This document shows positions 24,563-34,159 of a DNA stretch of 64,000 nt, in pieces. This DNA is from Leptolyngbya sp. FACHB-321 (lineage in GTDB: Bacteria > Cyanobacteriota > Cyanobacteriia > Leptolyngbyales > Leptolyngbyaceae): NCBI RefSeq assembly GCF_014695975.1, contig NZ_JACJPI010000042.1, positions 248,001 to 312,000 on the forward strand, in the 5' to 3' direction. A program made the position numbers and the translations under genes. The notes below the pieces were generated by a model that did no database searches, had not been told where the DNA came from, and saw nothing but the letters and a program-made list of their open reading frames with translations. Each line of letters begins with the position of its first letter. Position 1 is the first letter of the stretch.

Positions 24563-25924
24563 ATGACTTCTCACCAAGAAGAGACCGTGCAACAAAACCA
24601 GACCACTGCTTCTGATTATCAAAATAACAGCCGTCCAGAGCTTAAGGTCACCGTTCTTCCGGCAGTACATACTCAAAAATTTGTTTTAGAAAATATTAAG
24701 CAACTAAGAGAACGGATTGCTAAAGACATTAGAGATTTTGATCAGAAAAACTTACCTGAGGACTTACAAACCGAAATCCCCAAGCTTGCTGTCCTGCTGC
24801 AAAGAATTGAACGCTTAGCGTTAAACACTAATCAAGCCAAAAAGTTAGGCGCGCTGAACAGCTTGGTCTGCTCACTTGAAGTTGCACTCTCGTCTTTATT
24901 TCAGAAGAAACTCACTAAAGAATTCACTCGGCAAATTCGGCTTGATGTTGAACAAGAGGTGATTGGATACGAACAGCCACCCGTCTTAAGATTGTTCGTT
25001 AGCCATTTCTCATACATCTGGCACACAAAGTCAGTCCGCCTTAGTGTCATTTATGGACTTTTTTGGTCGTTTGTCATTATGTTTGGGGGGCTTTTTTCAC
25101 TAGCTCTCATTCAATATACAATCTATAGCTCCAAGGCAAACGCTGAAATTGCAAAGAAGAGTACAGATGGAAAAACAGATGGAAATGATGAGAAGAATAA
25201 AATTTTAGAGAATCTCTACGCCCAGCTAGCGGAAGCCAACTCGGACGTTGAAAAATTTGATGATCAAATTGATAAGCAGAATAAGAAGGTAGAGGAGCTC
25301 AGTACCGAACTATATCAAGTCGTGACAAGTGCACCCTTTGCTAAAGACGTAAAGAATGAAAAGATCGCTGAGCTTAAGAAAAACGACAAGATCGCTGAGC
25401 TTAAGAAAAACATTGCACAAACGAATAAAAGTTTAACTCAACTTGAAGAAAGGCAAAAAATCGCTTTGATAAGGGGACAAAACTCATTTTTACAAATCAC
25501 TAGCGTCGATAGTTTTTCAAAAACACTAAATCAAATACTGTGGGTCGCAGCAGCAGGAACACTAGGCAGTATTGTGAGTATTCTGATTCGTGTGATTGGG
25601 AAATCTTATGATCAAGAGGCATATTACGATCGACTCACGCCCATCTTCATTGGCTTCTTCAAACCTGTCATTGGCGCATCGTTTGGTGTTCTGTTTCTAG
25701 CCTTTATTAAGGCTGGGGTGGTAAGCACACCGCTCATCCCTGATATGAGTAAACCTGCTAGTTCAGAGTTGACTGTAAGAACGTCTGACAATCCAGAAAC
25801 AAAGGCTGGCTTCTTTCTTTTCTCGGTTGGGTTTATCGTTGGGTTTAGCGAACGGTTAGCAAAAGACACGATTAGTAAATTAGAGGGCAGTAGTAGTGCC
25901 AGCAAGGAAGAGGGCAAAGGGTAA
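24563..25924 (+). CDS. Coiled-coil membrane protein of unknown function
   Basis: A 453-residue orphan from the ATG at 24563 (a TTG lies one codon upstream). Layout: a soluble helical N-terminus (about 1-155), a first membrane helix (about 160-187), a charged Lys/Glu-rich coiled coil (about 195-305), then three more hydrophobic segments (about 324-346, 360-388, 415-430). A tandem repeat inside the coiled coil encodes KIAELKKN twice. The segments AAAGTLGSIVSILIRV and FIVGFSERLAKDT may be the family signature. The gene is visibly more AT-rich, with more Lys/Asn codons, than its neighbours. I do not recognise the family; membrane sensing or scaffolding is only a guess. Confidence 0.75.
   Translation: MTSHQEETVQQNQTTASDYQNNSRPELKVTVLPAVHTQKFVLENIKQLRERIAKDIRDFDQKNLPEDLQTEIPKLAVLLQRIERLALNTNQAKKLGALNSLVCSLEVALSSLFQKKLTKEFTRQIRLDVEQEVIGYEQPPVLRLFVSHFSYIWHTKSVRLSVIYGLFWSFVIMFGGLFSLALIQYTIYSSKANAEIAKKSTDGKTDGNDEKNKILENLYAQLAEANSDVEKFDDQIDKQNKKVEELSTELYQVVTSAPFAKDVKNEKIAELKKNDKIAELKKNIAQTNKSLTQLEERQKIALIRGQNSFLQITSVDSFSKTLNQILWVAAAGTLGSIVSILIRVIGKSYDQEAYYDRLTPIFIGFFKPVIGASFGVLFLAFIKAGVVSTPLIPDMSKPASSELTVRTSDNPETKAGFFLFSVGFIVGFSERLAKDTISKLEGSSSASKEEGKG
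25361..25411 (+). repeat. 24-base tandem direct repeat in coding sequence
   Basis: Two identical 24-base copies at 25361-25384 and 25388-25411 with a 3-base spacer (27-base period), beginning aagatcgctgag and ending aagaaaaac. It encodes two KIAELKKN units and points to a recent in-frame duplication in the coiled coil. Confidence 0.85.
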
Positions 25925-26030
25925 CAGCACTCGTTTGATCGCCGTTCGCCACTCAGGATGACAGTTTTACCTCTTAAGCTATCCTCTAAGCTTCTGACAG
26001 TCATAATCCAGGCTCTCCACCTTAAACGCT

Positions 26031-26483
26031 ATGCATCACGTTTCAATTCGGACGGCACATATTTTTCGAGCGATCGCCTTTTACGAACAGCTCGGCTTTC
26101 AAGTGCAAGAGCGCTTCACCACAGGTTACACATTGGCTTGCTGGATGGAGGGCTTAGGCGGACGAATTGAACTCATTCAAATCCCTCAACCAAAACCAGC
26201 ACCCGATGCCTTTGGTGACGAGCATTATGTCGGTTACTACCATCTCTCGTTTGACTTGACTGCCGTTACAGACGATTTGACGCAATGGCTAGATGCCTTG
26301 AGCGATCGCGTTGCACAAGCTGCCGAGGCGCAACCCGACCAGTTTCAACCGCTGAACGTGCTGCTGAAGCCAGAACAACAAATGATTGGCGATCGGGTTT
26401 ACGAAGTCGCGTTTATTGCTGATACAGATGGGCTACCGCTGGAGTTTTTGAGAGAAATGCAGAGGGAAGGGCTGAAGGCTTAA
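26031..26483 (+). CDS. VOC (glyoxalase-fold) family protein
   Basis: A 150-residue protein of the vicinal oxygen chelate superfamily: MHHVSIRTAHIFRAIAFYEQLGF at the N-terminus, then HYVGYYHLSFDLT mid-chain and FIADTDGLPLEFLRE near the end. The likely metal ligands are His3 (MHHVSI), the His in YYHLSF and the final Glu in LEFL. Substrate is unknown; lactoylglutathione lyase-like and ring-cleavage members share this fold. It lies just downstream of the orphan membrane protein but with ordinary base composition. Confidence 0.85.
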   Translation: MHHVSIRTAHIFRAIAFYEQLGFQVQERFTTGYTLACWMEGLGGRIELIQIPQPKPAPDAFGDEHYVGYYHLSFDLTAVTDDLTQWLDALSDRVAQAAEAQPDQFQPLNVLLKPEQQMIGDRVYEVAFIADTDGLPLEFLREMQREGLKA

Positions 26484-26570
26484 AGGCTGAACGCTCAAAA
26501 GTGGAGTCAACCGTGAACAGCCCATTCACAACACCCCTGCTTCCCTAGCTCTCTCTGCTTCCCTAACTCC

Positions 26571-28385
26571 TTACCTGCCCACCTCACTTGTGACTGAAAC
26601 GCTGGGAGGAATTTTCTCAAGGCTAATGATTGCTCCCATCACGGCTTTGACTATAGGCGCAGCGACGGTCGAGCCAAACGCATCGCCACCTTTAGGTTCA
26701 TCGACCACCGCAAGGACAACATAGCGCGGTGACTCAATGGGAAAAACCCCTACAAAGCTGGTGATTTTAGCGCGATCGAGGTAGCCGCCATTGGGATTAG
26801 CTTTTTGTGCTGTACCAGTCTTACCACCAATGCGGTAGCCAGGAATCTGAGCACTTTTACCTGTACCTTTGCTGACCACGGCTTCCATCATCGCCATCAC
26901 AGTTTGGGACGTTGCTTTGGAGAAAACAGGACGCTTCGTGGGAAAATTGGGCTGCCAATAGGGTTGCCCTTTGCTGTCAAACAGTCCCCGAACGATATGA
27001 GGCGTGACCAACCTGCCGCCATTTGCCAGCACCGCGTGCATTTGAACCAGGTGAATGGGGGTCAGTGAAAAGCCTTGACCAAAGGAAGTTGTTGCTCGTT
27101 CGATCGGGGATTCTAAAAAGGTTTTTTTGTCTTTGAATTGTCCTGCTGTCTCGGATGGTAAGTCGATGCCAACAAGTTCGCCCATCCCAAGACGCTTCAG
27201 CCAGGTGTAATACACGCTGGGTTTAATCTGCTGTACAACGTGAACCATACCAACGTTGCTGGAGTATTCCAGAATTTCCGAGAGGGTAATGTTTCCCCTG
27301 CCGCCTGAGCTTGAGTAATCAAAGTTTTGGATGGGCCAACCGCTGACCTGAATCTGCCCCTCGTCATAAAAGGGGGTGTCAGGTTTGACAGAGCCAGTTT
27401 CTAGTGCAATCGCCACATTAATCGGCTTAAAGGTTGATCCCGGTTCGTACAGGTCAGAAAGCGCCCAATTCTTGAAGCGATCCAGGGGATATTTAAAGTA
27501 TTGGTTGGGGTCATAGGACGGAGTTGATGCCAGCGTCAGAAGTGAGCCATCGCGTACATCCATCACGATGACGGTGCCGCGTTTAGCATCAAACTTTGTC
27601 ACCTGCTGCTGTAACGCTGCAATCGCCACTCGTTGTAGTCGGCTATCTAATGTAAGTTGCAGTTGCCAATCATCCACATTTAGAAACCCACCGGGCACTT
27701 GGTCGGGCATCAGCGACCCGTCACCCATACGCCGTAGCCGCACCGGACTAACGATGCGTTCTAGCAAGCGTTGTTGGCTCAACTCTAGCCCTGCTTGCCC
27801 TTTATGCTCATCGTTGACATAGCCCAGCACGTCGGCTGCCATGTCTTTGTGAGGATAGAGCCGCTGTTGGCTTTGCAGTAGCTCCAATCCATCAGCTTTT
27901 AGGTTCGCAACCTGATCCGCCACACTTTCAGAAAGGGCATATTCTACCCGAATGCCTGTTTCACCTTGATCAAGCTTTTTTGTCAGGTCAGTCGTCGATT
28001 TTTGTAAAAGGGGAGCCAGTTTCTCAGCGATCGCCTGTTTGGATTCCTTAAAGAGTTTGGGATGGGCAAACAAGGTATAGACCGGACGATCTAACGCTAA
28101 AACTGTCCCGGTGCGATCGATGATCTGACGACGTGGCACGAAGGGGCGCATATAAAGCATCTGCTGCTCTTGTGCCAGCTTTTGCAATGCAGGAGCCTCC
28201 GCAATTTGAAGGCGACCCAGGTTCAGCAGTAGCAGTCCGCATCCTACCGTTAGCGCACCCCAAACTAGCACCAACCGAAACGTTGGCTGATTTACTAACG
28301 CTGTGCGATCGATCCGTTTAGGGCGGCTGCCAACGGGTAAGCGACGCACACGCTGCGGTGACAGAGAACGGGGAGGATTACTCAT
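26571..28385 (-). CDS. ftsI: Penicillin-binding protein, FtsI/PBP2 transpeptidase
   Basis: A 604-residue division transpeptidase from the ATG at 28385, preceded by AAGG. It has a basic N-terminus, one membrane helix (LVLVWGALTVGCGLLLLNL), a dimerisation region starting VPRRQIIDRTGTVLA, and a transpeptidase domain with STFK (EPGSTFKPIN), SSN (EYSSNVGMVH) and KTG (IGGKTGTAQ) motifs. It cross-links septal peptidoglycan with FtsW. The gene immediately upstream encodes an FtsL-like protein. A longer frame with 24 more residues exists but lacks a good start signal. Confidence 0.93.
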   Translation of the reverse strand: MSNPPRSLSPQRVRRLPVGSRPKRIDRTALVNQPTFRLVLVWGALTVGCGLLLLNLGRLQIAEAPALQKLAQEQQMLYMRPFVPRRQIIDRTGTVLALDRPVYTLFAHPKLFKESKQAIAEKLAPLLQKSTTDLTKKLDQGETGIRVEYALSESVADQVANLKADGLELLQSQQRLYPHKDMAADVLGYVNDEHKGQAGLELSQQRLLERIVSPVRLRRMGDGSLMPDQVPGGFLNVDDWQLQLTLDSRLQRVAIAALQQQVTKFDAKRGTVIVMDVRDGSLLTLASTPSYDPNQYFKYPLDRFKNWALSDLYEPGSTFKPINVAIALETGSVKPDTPFYDEGQIQVSGWPIQNFDYSSSGGRGNITLSEILEYSSNVGMVHVVQQIKPSVYYTWLKRLGMGELVGIDLPSETAGQFKDKKTFLESPIERATTSFGQGFSLTPIHLVQMHAVLANGGRLVTPHIVRGLFDSKGQPYWQPNFPTKRPVFSKATSQTVMAMMEAVVSKGTGKSAQIPGYRIGGKTGTAQKANPNGGYLDRAKITSFVGVFPIESPRYVVLAVVDEPKGGDAFGSTVAAPIVKAVMGAIISLEKIPPSVSVTSEVGR

Positions 28386-28443
28386 AGAGCCTTGCTTGAT
28401 CAAGTAGAGGTGTTGCTTGTGAAGGCAGGATGTAGGTATAGGA

Positions 28444-28499
28444 TATACCGCATCCAAATGAGAATCGCCATGTAAACTTTTTTAGGCACTGGCGGTATA
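28444..28499 (-). other. Inverted repeat between ftsL-like gene and ftsI
   Basis: TATACCGC (28444-28451) and GCGGTATA (28492-28499) form a perfect 8-base stem with a 40-base loop in the 182-base gap. It could be an mRNA structure affecting ftsI expression. Confidence 0.4.
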
Positions 28500-28567
28500 G
28501 CCTGTGAAGCCAGCGCGTAGGACTTCGGTGTATGTTTGCTAGGTGAGAACCGCCACAACAGCACCAA

Positions 28568-29158
28568 CTAATATCCCAAAGGCGTTTTTGGAACTGCTTC
28601 TGCTTGCGGTAGGTTAGTGCTCGGACTGGATGCTGAGCGTTGCAGAGCGGGCTGCAGAAAAATTGTGCTGTCAGGGGTTTGTGGTACTAAACCTGAACCT
28701 GGTTGCCCTGCCTGGAGCGCTAATTGATTCTTCAAACTTTCGTTCGTTGCAATCATCTCTCGTTCGTTCCGCGTCAGTGTCTTGAGCTTGCGATACTCCT
28801 TGCTCCAGAGCTGCTGAGTATAAACGGTGCTGCTGTAGACAAACAGCGTTGCTGTTACCAGTACAAACGCAACGACCACAGAACTACGCTGCGCCTGAAT
28901 CAGCAAGCGCAGCCACAATGGCATAGTCTCTGTTGCCGGAAACCGTTTGACCGCTGACATTCCCGATTCCGGAGCGGAGACTGCTCTCAGGGGTGATCTA
29001 GAGGCTGGAGGGGCGCTATGCAACGAGCGTTGCTGAAGGCTAGGCTTACCAACACTTTTTTTGCCAAGGTTTTGCTTTGCTGTCATTGGATAAAGAGGCG
29101 ATCGACGAGTCGAAGGGGGTCGTCGAGTTTGGGGGGCAGATCGAAACGCAGTAGACAT
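28568..29158 (-). CDS. FtsL-like single-pass division protein
   Basis: A 196-residue bitopic protein: a long basic, Pro/Ser/Arg-rich cytoplasmic N-terminus (1-85), one membrane helix (about residues 92-112, VVVAFVLVTATLFVYSSTV), a coiled coil (about 113-150, WSKEYRKLKTLTRNEREMIATNES) and a Pro-rich periplasmic tail. This topology and its place directly upstream of ftsI fit FtsL, the partner of FtsB and FtsQ in the divisome. Sequence alone does not prove orthology because FtsL diverges quickly. A cyanobacterial conserved protein in this position is known to me only as hypothetical. Confidence 0.7.
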   Translation of the reverse strand: MSTAFRSAPQTRRPPSTRRSPLYPMTAKQNLGKKSVGKPSLQQRSLHSAPPASRSPLRAVSAPESGMSAVKRFPATETMPLWLRLLIQAQRSSVVVAFVLVTATLFVYSSTVYTQQLWSKEYRKLKTLTRNEREMIATNESLKNQLALQAGQPGSGLVPQTPDSTIFLQPALQRSASSPSTNLPQAEAVPKTPLGY

Positions 29159-31385
29159 CAGCTCTTCATCACTCCTTTAACACACGTACAGCTTATCCTC
29201 GTTGCGAGCCACGCTGTACTACTCAACGTACCCAGATTAAGGTTGAGGTTCCCCATCCTTTGTGCAGAGACAACCTTTGAGCATAATGCGTCGATCGCAG
29301 CCCATTTCGTTATCGCTAGTGCTTCTAGAGTCACGATCTGCACCAAGAATACCAGCCAGTCTACTCCAACCGTTCGATTTTCAAACAAAAATAAAGTGGG
29401 CTAAGACGAACACGTTGAGCTTGACGGTTAAATTTCTTAAGCGTTATTGAATAGCAGGCTGAAGCAAGCCGGGACAGGAGCATCCCAAAACTTGAGCTAG
29501 GGCAGCAGCACTTGAACCGCATCTTTCAATATTTCCCTGAGCTTGGAGTCACACAAAGTTTTGTGATGTATGCGCACGAGTGCTACGACCAGGTTTTTCA
29601 CTTCCATATCTGCCACGTTAGAGGCAAGCAGGGTGCGGCGTCGGGTCAATGGAGGTATCTTCAAGTCCACGTCTTGCTAGCCGCAGACTATTGAGATGGC
29701 GATCAGTCAACGTAAGAGTAATTCTAAGTCAACGTGGCTTTTCAGTACTTATACCGCTACGCCTTGGTCATCTATTGGCAAAGCATCACTACCAAGCACC
29801 AATGCATGATATAGAGAACTGTTGAAAAACCAGTACAGAGTACTTCTAAAATCGCAATGCCGCTTCTCGCTATTTCCACTAACGTATGCTTTCTGCCCTT
29901 GCTTAGATGAACAGTATGTAAAAATACGGTAAAATTTTTCCTTTTTGAGATATTAAGTACAACTTTGCTTTATTGTGTATAGAGAAGAAATTTACAAAAG
30001 AAATAAGTCAGGTTGTCTCGTTTCTTTAATGAAAGCCGGTCTGTATACACTGTTATGAGGAGAGGGTGAAAATACTACCTTCATACGTACTCGCGACGTA
30101 AATTTTCAATTGTAGTTCTATTGCGTCTGCAAAGCCTGTTATTTAGCTAGGAAAGTGAAATTCTAGCTGGATGGATTTGGTGTAAATATTGAAAGCTGTT
30201 TCGATAGCAAATCTTGAGATTAATAGAGTATGTCTATAACCTTTGGACCGGAGCTTATAAGCCTGTTCTATAGAGATTAATTGCGTTCTGATAGCAGGCA
30301 GCTTTCAAAGCTTTGATGAAACAGCCAAACCCTATGAAAAATATTTACTGTTGAATCCAGTGCACCGAAATTCATTCCTATCAGAAAGCAAGGGCAACAG
30401 AAAAGCATCTGCAATTAAATTGCCAATTTCCAAAACTCATACGGATTTTTGGGTCGCCTATGGAGTCGTTCTACTCAGCGAACGATAGCGAACCGTCGGC
30501 AAAGAAACAGGCAAAACTAGCTAGATTTATCGCTTCAACAATACATTGAGGCAACAAGTATCTCGCTCAGTCCGCAAAACTTTTTTCTCAAAATCAGCAG
30601 AGATCATATTGGTGCCATTGGGTCTTTCATCTATCGCTACAAAGCATCATTACTTTTGTATCACTATCAGGTTTAACTATACTTATACCTAATCGAAACT
30701 CTACAATACTAGACTGCCTATTTAGGTTTATTTTTATTAGTCTAAGTAATATCACTGGATACCTAGGTTACTTCAGCTGCGTATAACCACTATGTTTTGC
30801 AGGTTGCTCAAAAACTGAAAAATAGTCTGTAAAGAATACCCAATTGCCTCGCCAAAATAGTTCTACAAGATTAGTTAATGCCTAAGCTTTTCGTACCTCA
30901 TTACCAAGCTAAGATACTGTGACCTTTGGCATCGCCTCAGGTACGTACTTTCCCTAGCTACATTAGGTCCTTCATAAAGTTATATTTCTAAATATGCCAC
31001 TTCCACCGCAGAAGAGAGATGAAGCTAAAAAAGCTCTGATGAAGCTGATAAAGCTCTAGCGAAATTAATATGAAGTTGGTGGCTAGTAAGTATAGTAACT
31101 TTCTCCTAGAGGGTAATCTATAGAAGATAAGCAAATAAGCAGAAGAGGCATTTGTATAAATGTCGTCAGTCTTAAAGCCAATGCTGCTTTGATATTTCCG
31201 TAAAGCAGCTTTTTACTCTTGAGGCATCAATAGTATGAGTGCTCGATTGCACTATCCACAGTCTCCTAACTGCCTTAGCATCGAAAACTATTACTTTTAG
31301 CGTAAACGAGTGGCAACTGCTTCATCCTAATAACGGTTTGTGTGAGCATTGCAAACCAATGTCCATTCATCTTGTAGAGGTTACA
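29159..31385. other. 2.2-kb AT-rich gene-free region
   Basis: No reading frame here has convincing codon usage or recognisable protein similarity; the longest frames (60-130 codons) are disordered in composition. Sequence is clearly more AT-rich than the flanks from about 29.8 kb on. Two segments resemble each other: 29768-29800 and 30628-30655 share 'catctat' and 'caaagcatca(c/t)tac'. A fragment at 29748-29764 resembles the start of the dispersed repeat at 1961-1988. This may be a decayed gene region or a long leader of the polysaccharide genes. No transposase was identified. Confidence 0.5.
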
Positions 31386-32645
31386 GTGAAAACAATTGAT
31401 ATGGCAGCATACGTTGATGATAGCGAGACTATAAGCAATCCTTTGCCTATGGATAACCTTGCTCTCAAAGATGGCTTAAACAACATTCCATTTAGTAAGC
31501 TCTATACAACTGAGCATGAGTTGGAGTACATTGCTCAAGCGATTGCTAGTAGACAAATTGCTGGTGATGGAGCTTTTACCAAAAAGTGTCAGCACTGGTT
31601 ACAGCAAGTACTGGGCAGTCAAAAGGTTCTATTGACGCATTCATGCACCGCTGCCCTAGAGATGGCAGTCATCCTAGCTGATATTCAGCCTGGTGATGAA
31701 GTGATTATGCCATCCTATACGTTTGTCTCAACGGCTAATGCTGTTGTTTTACGAGGTGGTATTCCAGTTTTCGTTGATATCCGTCCAGACACTCTTAACT
31801 TAGATGAAACACTGATAGAAGCCGCAATCACGTCTAAAACTAAAGCGATTATGCCTGTGCACTATGCTGGCATCAGTTGTGAGATGAGTGCCATTCAGGC
31901 ATTAGCGACAAAATATGGTCTCGCTATTATTGAAGATGCAGCTCAGGGCTTTGGCTCTATGTATAAAAGTCAGCCTTTAGGTAGTTTAGGGAAGATGGCA
32001 GCTTTTAGCTTTCACGCTACCAAAAACATCGTCTCTGGTGAAGGTGGAGCGCTTGCCATCAATGATCCTGCAATTATGGAACGAGCCGAAATTATTTGGG
32101 AAAAAGGCACAAACCGGAGCCAGTTTTTTAGAGGAGCGGTAGATAAATATACTTGGGTTGATGTGGGGTCATCCTATCTGCCAAGCGATTTACTGGCAGC
32201 TTTCCTATGGGCGCAGTTAGGGCAAGCAGATGAGATTAAACAGCAACGTCTAGGGCTTTGGCAGCGCTACGACAGAGCATTCGCTCCACTAGAGCTACAG
32301 GGTAAAGTGCGTCGTCCAACAGTGCCTTTAGAATGCCAACATAATGCTCATATCTACTACCTACTAGTCGATAACCTCGAAACACGAACACAGGTATTGG
32401 CTGCGCTCAAACAGTATGGTGTTCAAGCAACCTTTCACTATGTACCTCTCCATAGTGCTCCTGCAGGACGCAAGTATGGTCGAGCGCAAGGTGAACTTAG
32501 CGTTACGGACGATATCTGTGATCGCATTGTGAGGCTACCGCTTAGTGCGGCACTGACCACGAGTGAAGTCGATCACGTAATTGCTTTAGTCTTGCAAGCA
32601 TTAGCTGTCCGAGATACGGCTCTGTCTTTTGCGCCCCTAAGTTGA
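31386..32645 (+). CDS. wecE: dTDP-4-amino-4,6-dideoxygalactose transaminase (WecE/RffA type)
   Basis: A DegT/DnrJ/EryC1 family PLP enzyme of about 420 residues. It closely follows E. coli WecE: PFSKLYTTEHELEYIAQAI, AGDGAFTKKCQHWL, LTHSCTAALEMA, PGDEVIMPSYTFVSTANA, HYAGISCEM, the PLP-lysine region FSFHATKNIVSGEGG, and KGTNRSQFFRG-x-VDKYTW. It makes an amino-dideoxy sugar nucleotide for surface glycans. I start at GTG 31386, preceded by TAGAGG (31375-31380); an upstream frame opening at 31239 and an ATG at 31401 are alternatives. A glycosyltransferase follows 16 bases later. Confidence 0.88.
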   Translation: MKTIDMAAYVDDSETISNPLPMDNLALKDGLNNIPFSKLYTTEHELEYIAQAIASRQIAGDGAFTKKCQHWLQQVLGSQKVLLTHSCTAALEMAVILADIQPGDEVIMPSYTFVSTANAVVLRGGIPVFVDIRPDTLNLDETLIEAAITSKTKAIMPVHYAGISCEMSAIQALATKYGLAIIEDAAQGFGSMYKSQPLGSLGKMAAFSFHATKNIVSGEGGALAINDPAIMERAEIIWEKGTNRSQFFRGAVDKYTWVDVGSSYLPSDLLAAFLWAQLGQADEIKQQRLGLWQRYDRAFAPLELQGKVRRPTVPLECQHNAHIYYLLVDNLETRTQVLAALKQYGVQATFHYVPLHSAPAGRKYGRAQGELSVTDDICDRIVRLPLSAALTTSEVDHVIALVLQALAVRDTALSFAPLS

Positions 32646-32661
32646 TTGGTTTATAAAAACA

Positions 32662-33957
32662 ATGCGTGTAATTATTACTGCTCCGAACGTTTCACAGCGC
32701 ATGAGTGGCGAGTCGGTCTTGCCACTATATTATTTCAACCGTTTGCGGGAGCGTGGTGTACAGGTTTGGGTTGTCACTCATGCCCGCTGCCGCGAGGAAG
32801 TTCGGAGCATTTTTCCTAATGATGACGATTTCCAGAAATTTCACTTTATTGAAGATACGCGATCGCAACGTTTGACCTATAAATTGGGTAGTTTTTTTCC
32901 GTATCGCATTGAAGACTTGATTTTTGGGCAAATGATCAATCTGCTGTCGCAACGCCATGCAAGAGCGGTAGTACAGCAACTAGTGAAAGAACACGACATT
33001 GATCTGGTCTTTGAGCCCACTCCCATTACGCCAAAAGGGCTCAGTTGTATGTATGGTCTAGGCGTGCCGGTTGTGATCGGACCAATGTGTGGTGGCTTAG
33101 AGTTTCCACCAGCTTTTCGCTACATGGATTCACCAAGTACTCGCTTATCAATCCAAGTGGGACGCGCTTTATCTCAGCTTGGTCATCTGCTGGTACCAGG
33201 TAAGCTGCAGGCGAATGCGTTGATTGTTGGCAACGATTTGACGGCAGCAGCCTTGCCAAAAGGCTATCGAGGCAAAGTCTATAGAGTGGAAGAAAGCGGA
33301 GTTGATTTATCGCTTTGCCAACCCGTCACACAAACTGATCTTGCGCCTGACCAACCCGTACGCTTTGTTTTCTTTGCCCGTTTCGTGGATTGGAAAGGGG
33401 TACAGTTTTTAGTGGAAGCTTTTAAGCAAGTTGCGCCCAAAGCCAATGCGGTGCTGGAGTTGATTGGTGATGGAGTGCTGTTAGAGGCAACGAAAGCGCA
33501 AGTAGCAGCACTTGGGTTGCAAGATAAAGTTAACTTTCATGGACGCTTAACGCTAGAAGATAGCATTAAGTTAATTAGTAACTGCCAGGTCTACGTAGTT
33601 CCATCTCTGCGCGAGTGTGGTGGGAACGCCATTTTAGAAGTCATGGCAATGGGGTTGCCGCTTATCGCAACGAACTGGGCAGGTCCGGGGCTGTTTGTGA
33701 ATGACTCCTGTGGTCTTTTAGTTGAACCCAGTTCACGTCAGGGGTTTGTTGATGGTTTAGCTGAGGCAATGCTGCGGTTGGCTGAATCACCGGAACTCAG
33801 GCACAAGCTTGGAAGAGGCAGTGCAAAACGGGTGACAGAAAGCTATTTCGATTGGGATTCTAAAACCGATCGCATTCTTGAGATTATGCGTGAGACGATG
33901 CAGCAGCCTAAACCATCTGTTGCAGTAACCAATAACCTGAAACAAGGCACTACATGA
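32662..33957 (+). CDS. Glycosyltransferase family 4
   Basis: A 431-residue GT-B fold glycosyltransferase. The N-terminal half binds acceptor (MRVIITAPNVSQRMSGE, GPMCGGLEFPP); the C-terminal half has the GT4 donor-binding pattern FFARFVDWKGVQFLVEAF, LIGDGVLLEATKAQ, VNFHGRL, and the E-x7-E element VPSLRECGGNAILEVMAMG. It probably transfers a sugar to a lipid-linked or surface glycan. Its start is 16 bases after the wecE-like gene, so the two form an operon for a polysaccharide containing an amino-dideoxyhexose. Donor and acceptor are unknown. Confidence 0.9.
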   Translation: MRVIITAPNVSQRMSGESVLPLYYFNRLRERGVQVWVVTHARCREEVRSIFPNDDDFQKFHFIEDTRSQRLTYKLGSFFPYRIEDLIFGQMINLLSQRHARAVVQQLVKEHDIDLVFEPTPITPKGLSCMYGLGVPVVIGPMCGGLEFPPAFRYMDSPSTRLSIQVGRALSQLGHLLVPGKLQANALIVGNDLTAAALPKGYRGKVYRVEESGVDLSLCQPVTQTDLAPDQPVRFVFFARFVDWKGVQFLVEAFKQVAPKANAVLELIGDGVLLEATKAQVAALGLQDKVNFHGRLTLEDSIKLISNCQVYVVPSLRECGGNAILEVMAMGLPLIATNWAGPGLFVNDSCGLLVEPSSRQGFVDGLAEAMLRLAESPELRHKLGRGSAKRVTESYFDWDSKTDRILEIMRETMQQPKPSVAVTNNLKQGTT

Positions 33958-34159
33958 ATGATTTGCAGATAGTAGGAGATTTGTAGATCAGATAAGACAT
34001 TCAGGTAGTGTTCAAAATGTAGCGATAGGAAGGTAGCATTTTTGCTGTCGATCGCTCTGTATGCTGCTACCGCAGTAGAATGATTACCACGCTGTTATCT
34101 CAAGATGGCGATCGCTTTGCACGTTAAGACTTGCTTACCCAATCACCTGCAACCCGCTT

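Noticed and set aside
29158-29388. 76-codon minus-strand frame just upstream of the FtsL-like gene
   Set aside because: Its end abuts the next start, but the sequence has no recognisable features and no ribosome-binding site.
29512-29694. 60-codon frame in the 2.2-kb gap
   Set aside because: Starts with TTG, no Shine-Dalgarno sequence, no family likeness.
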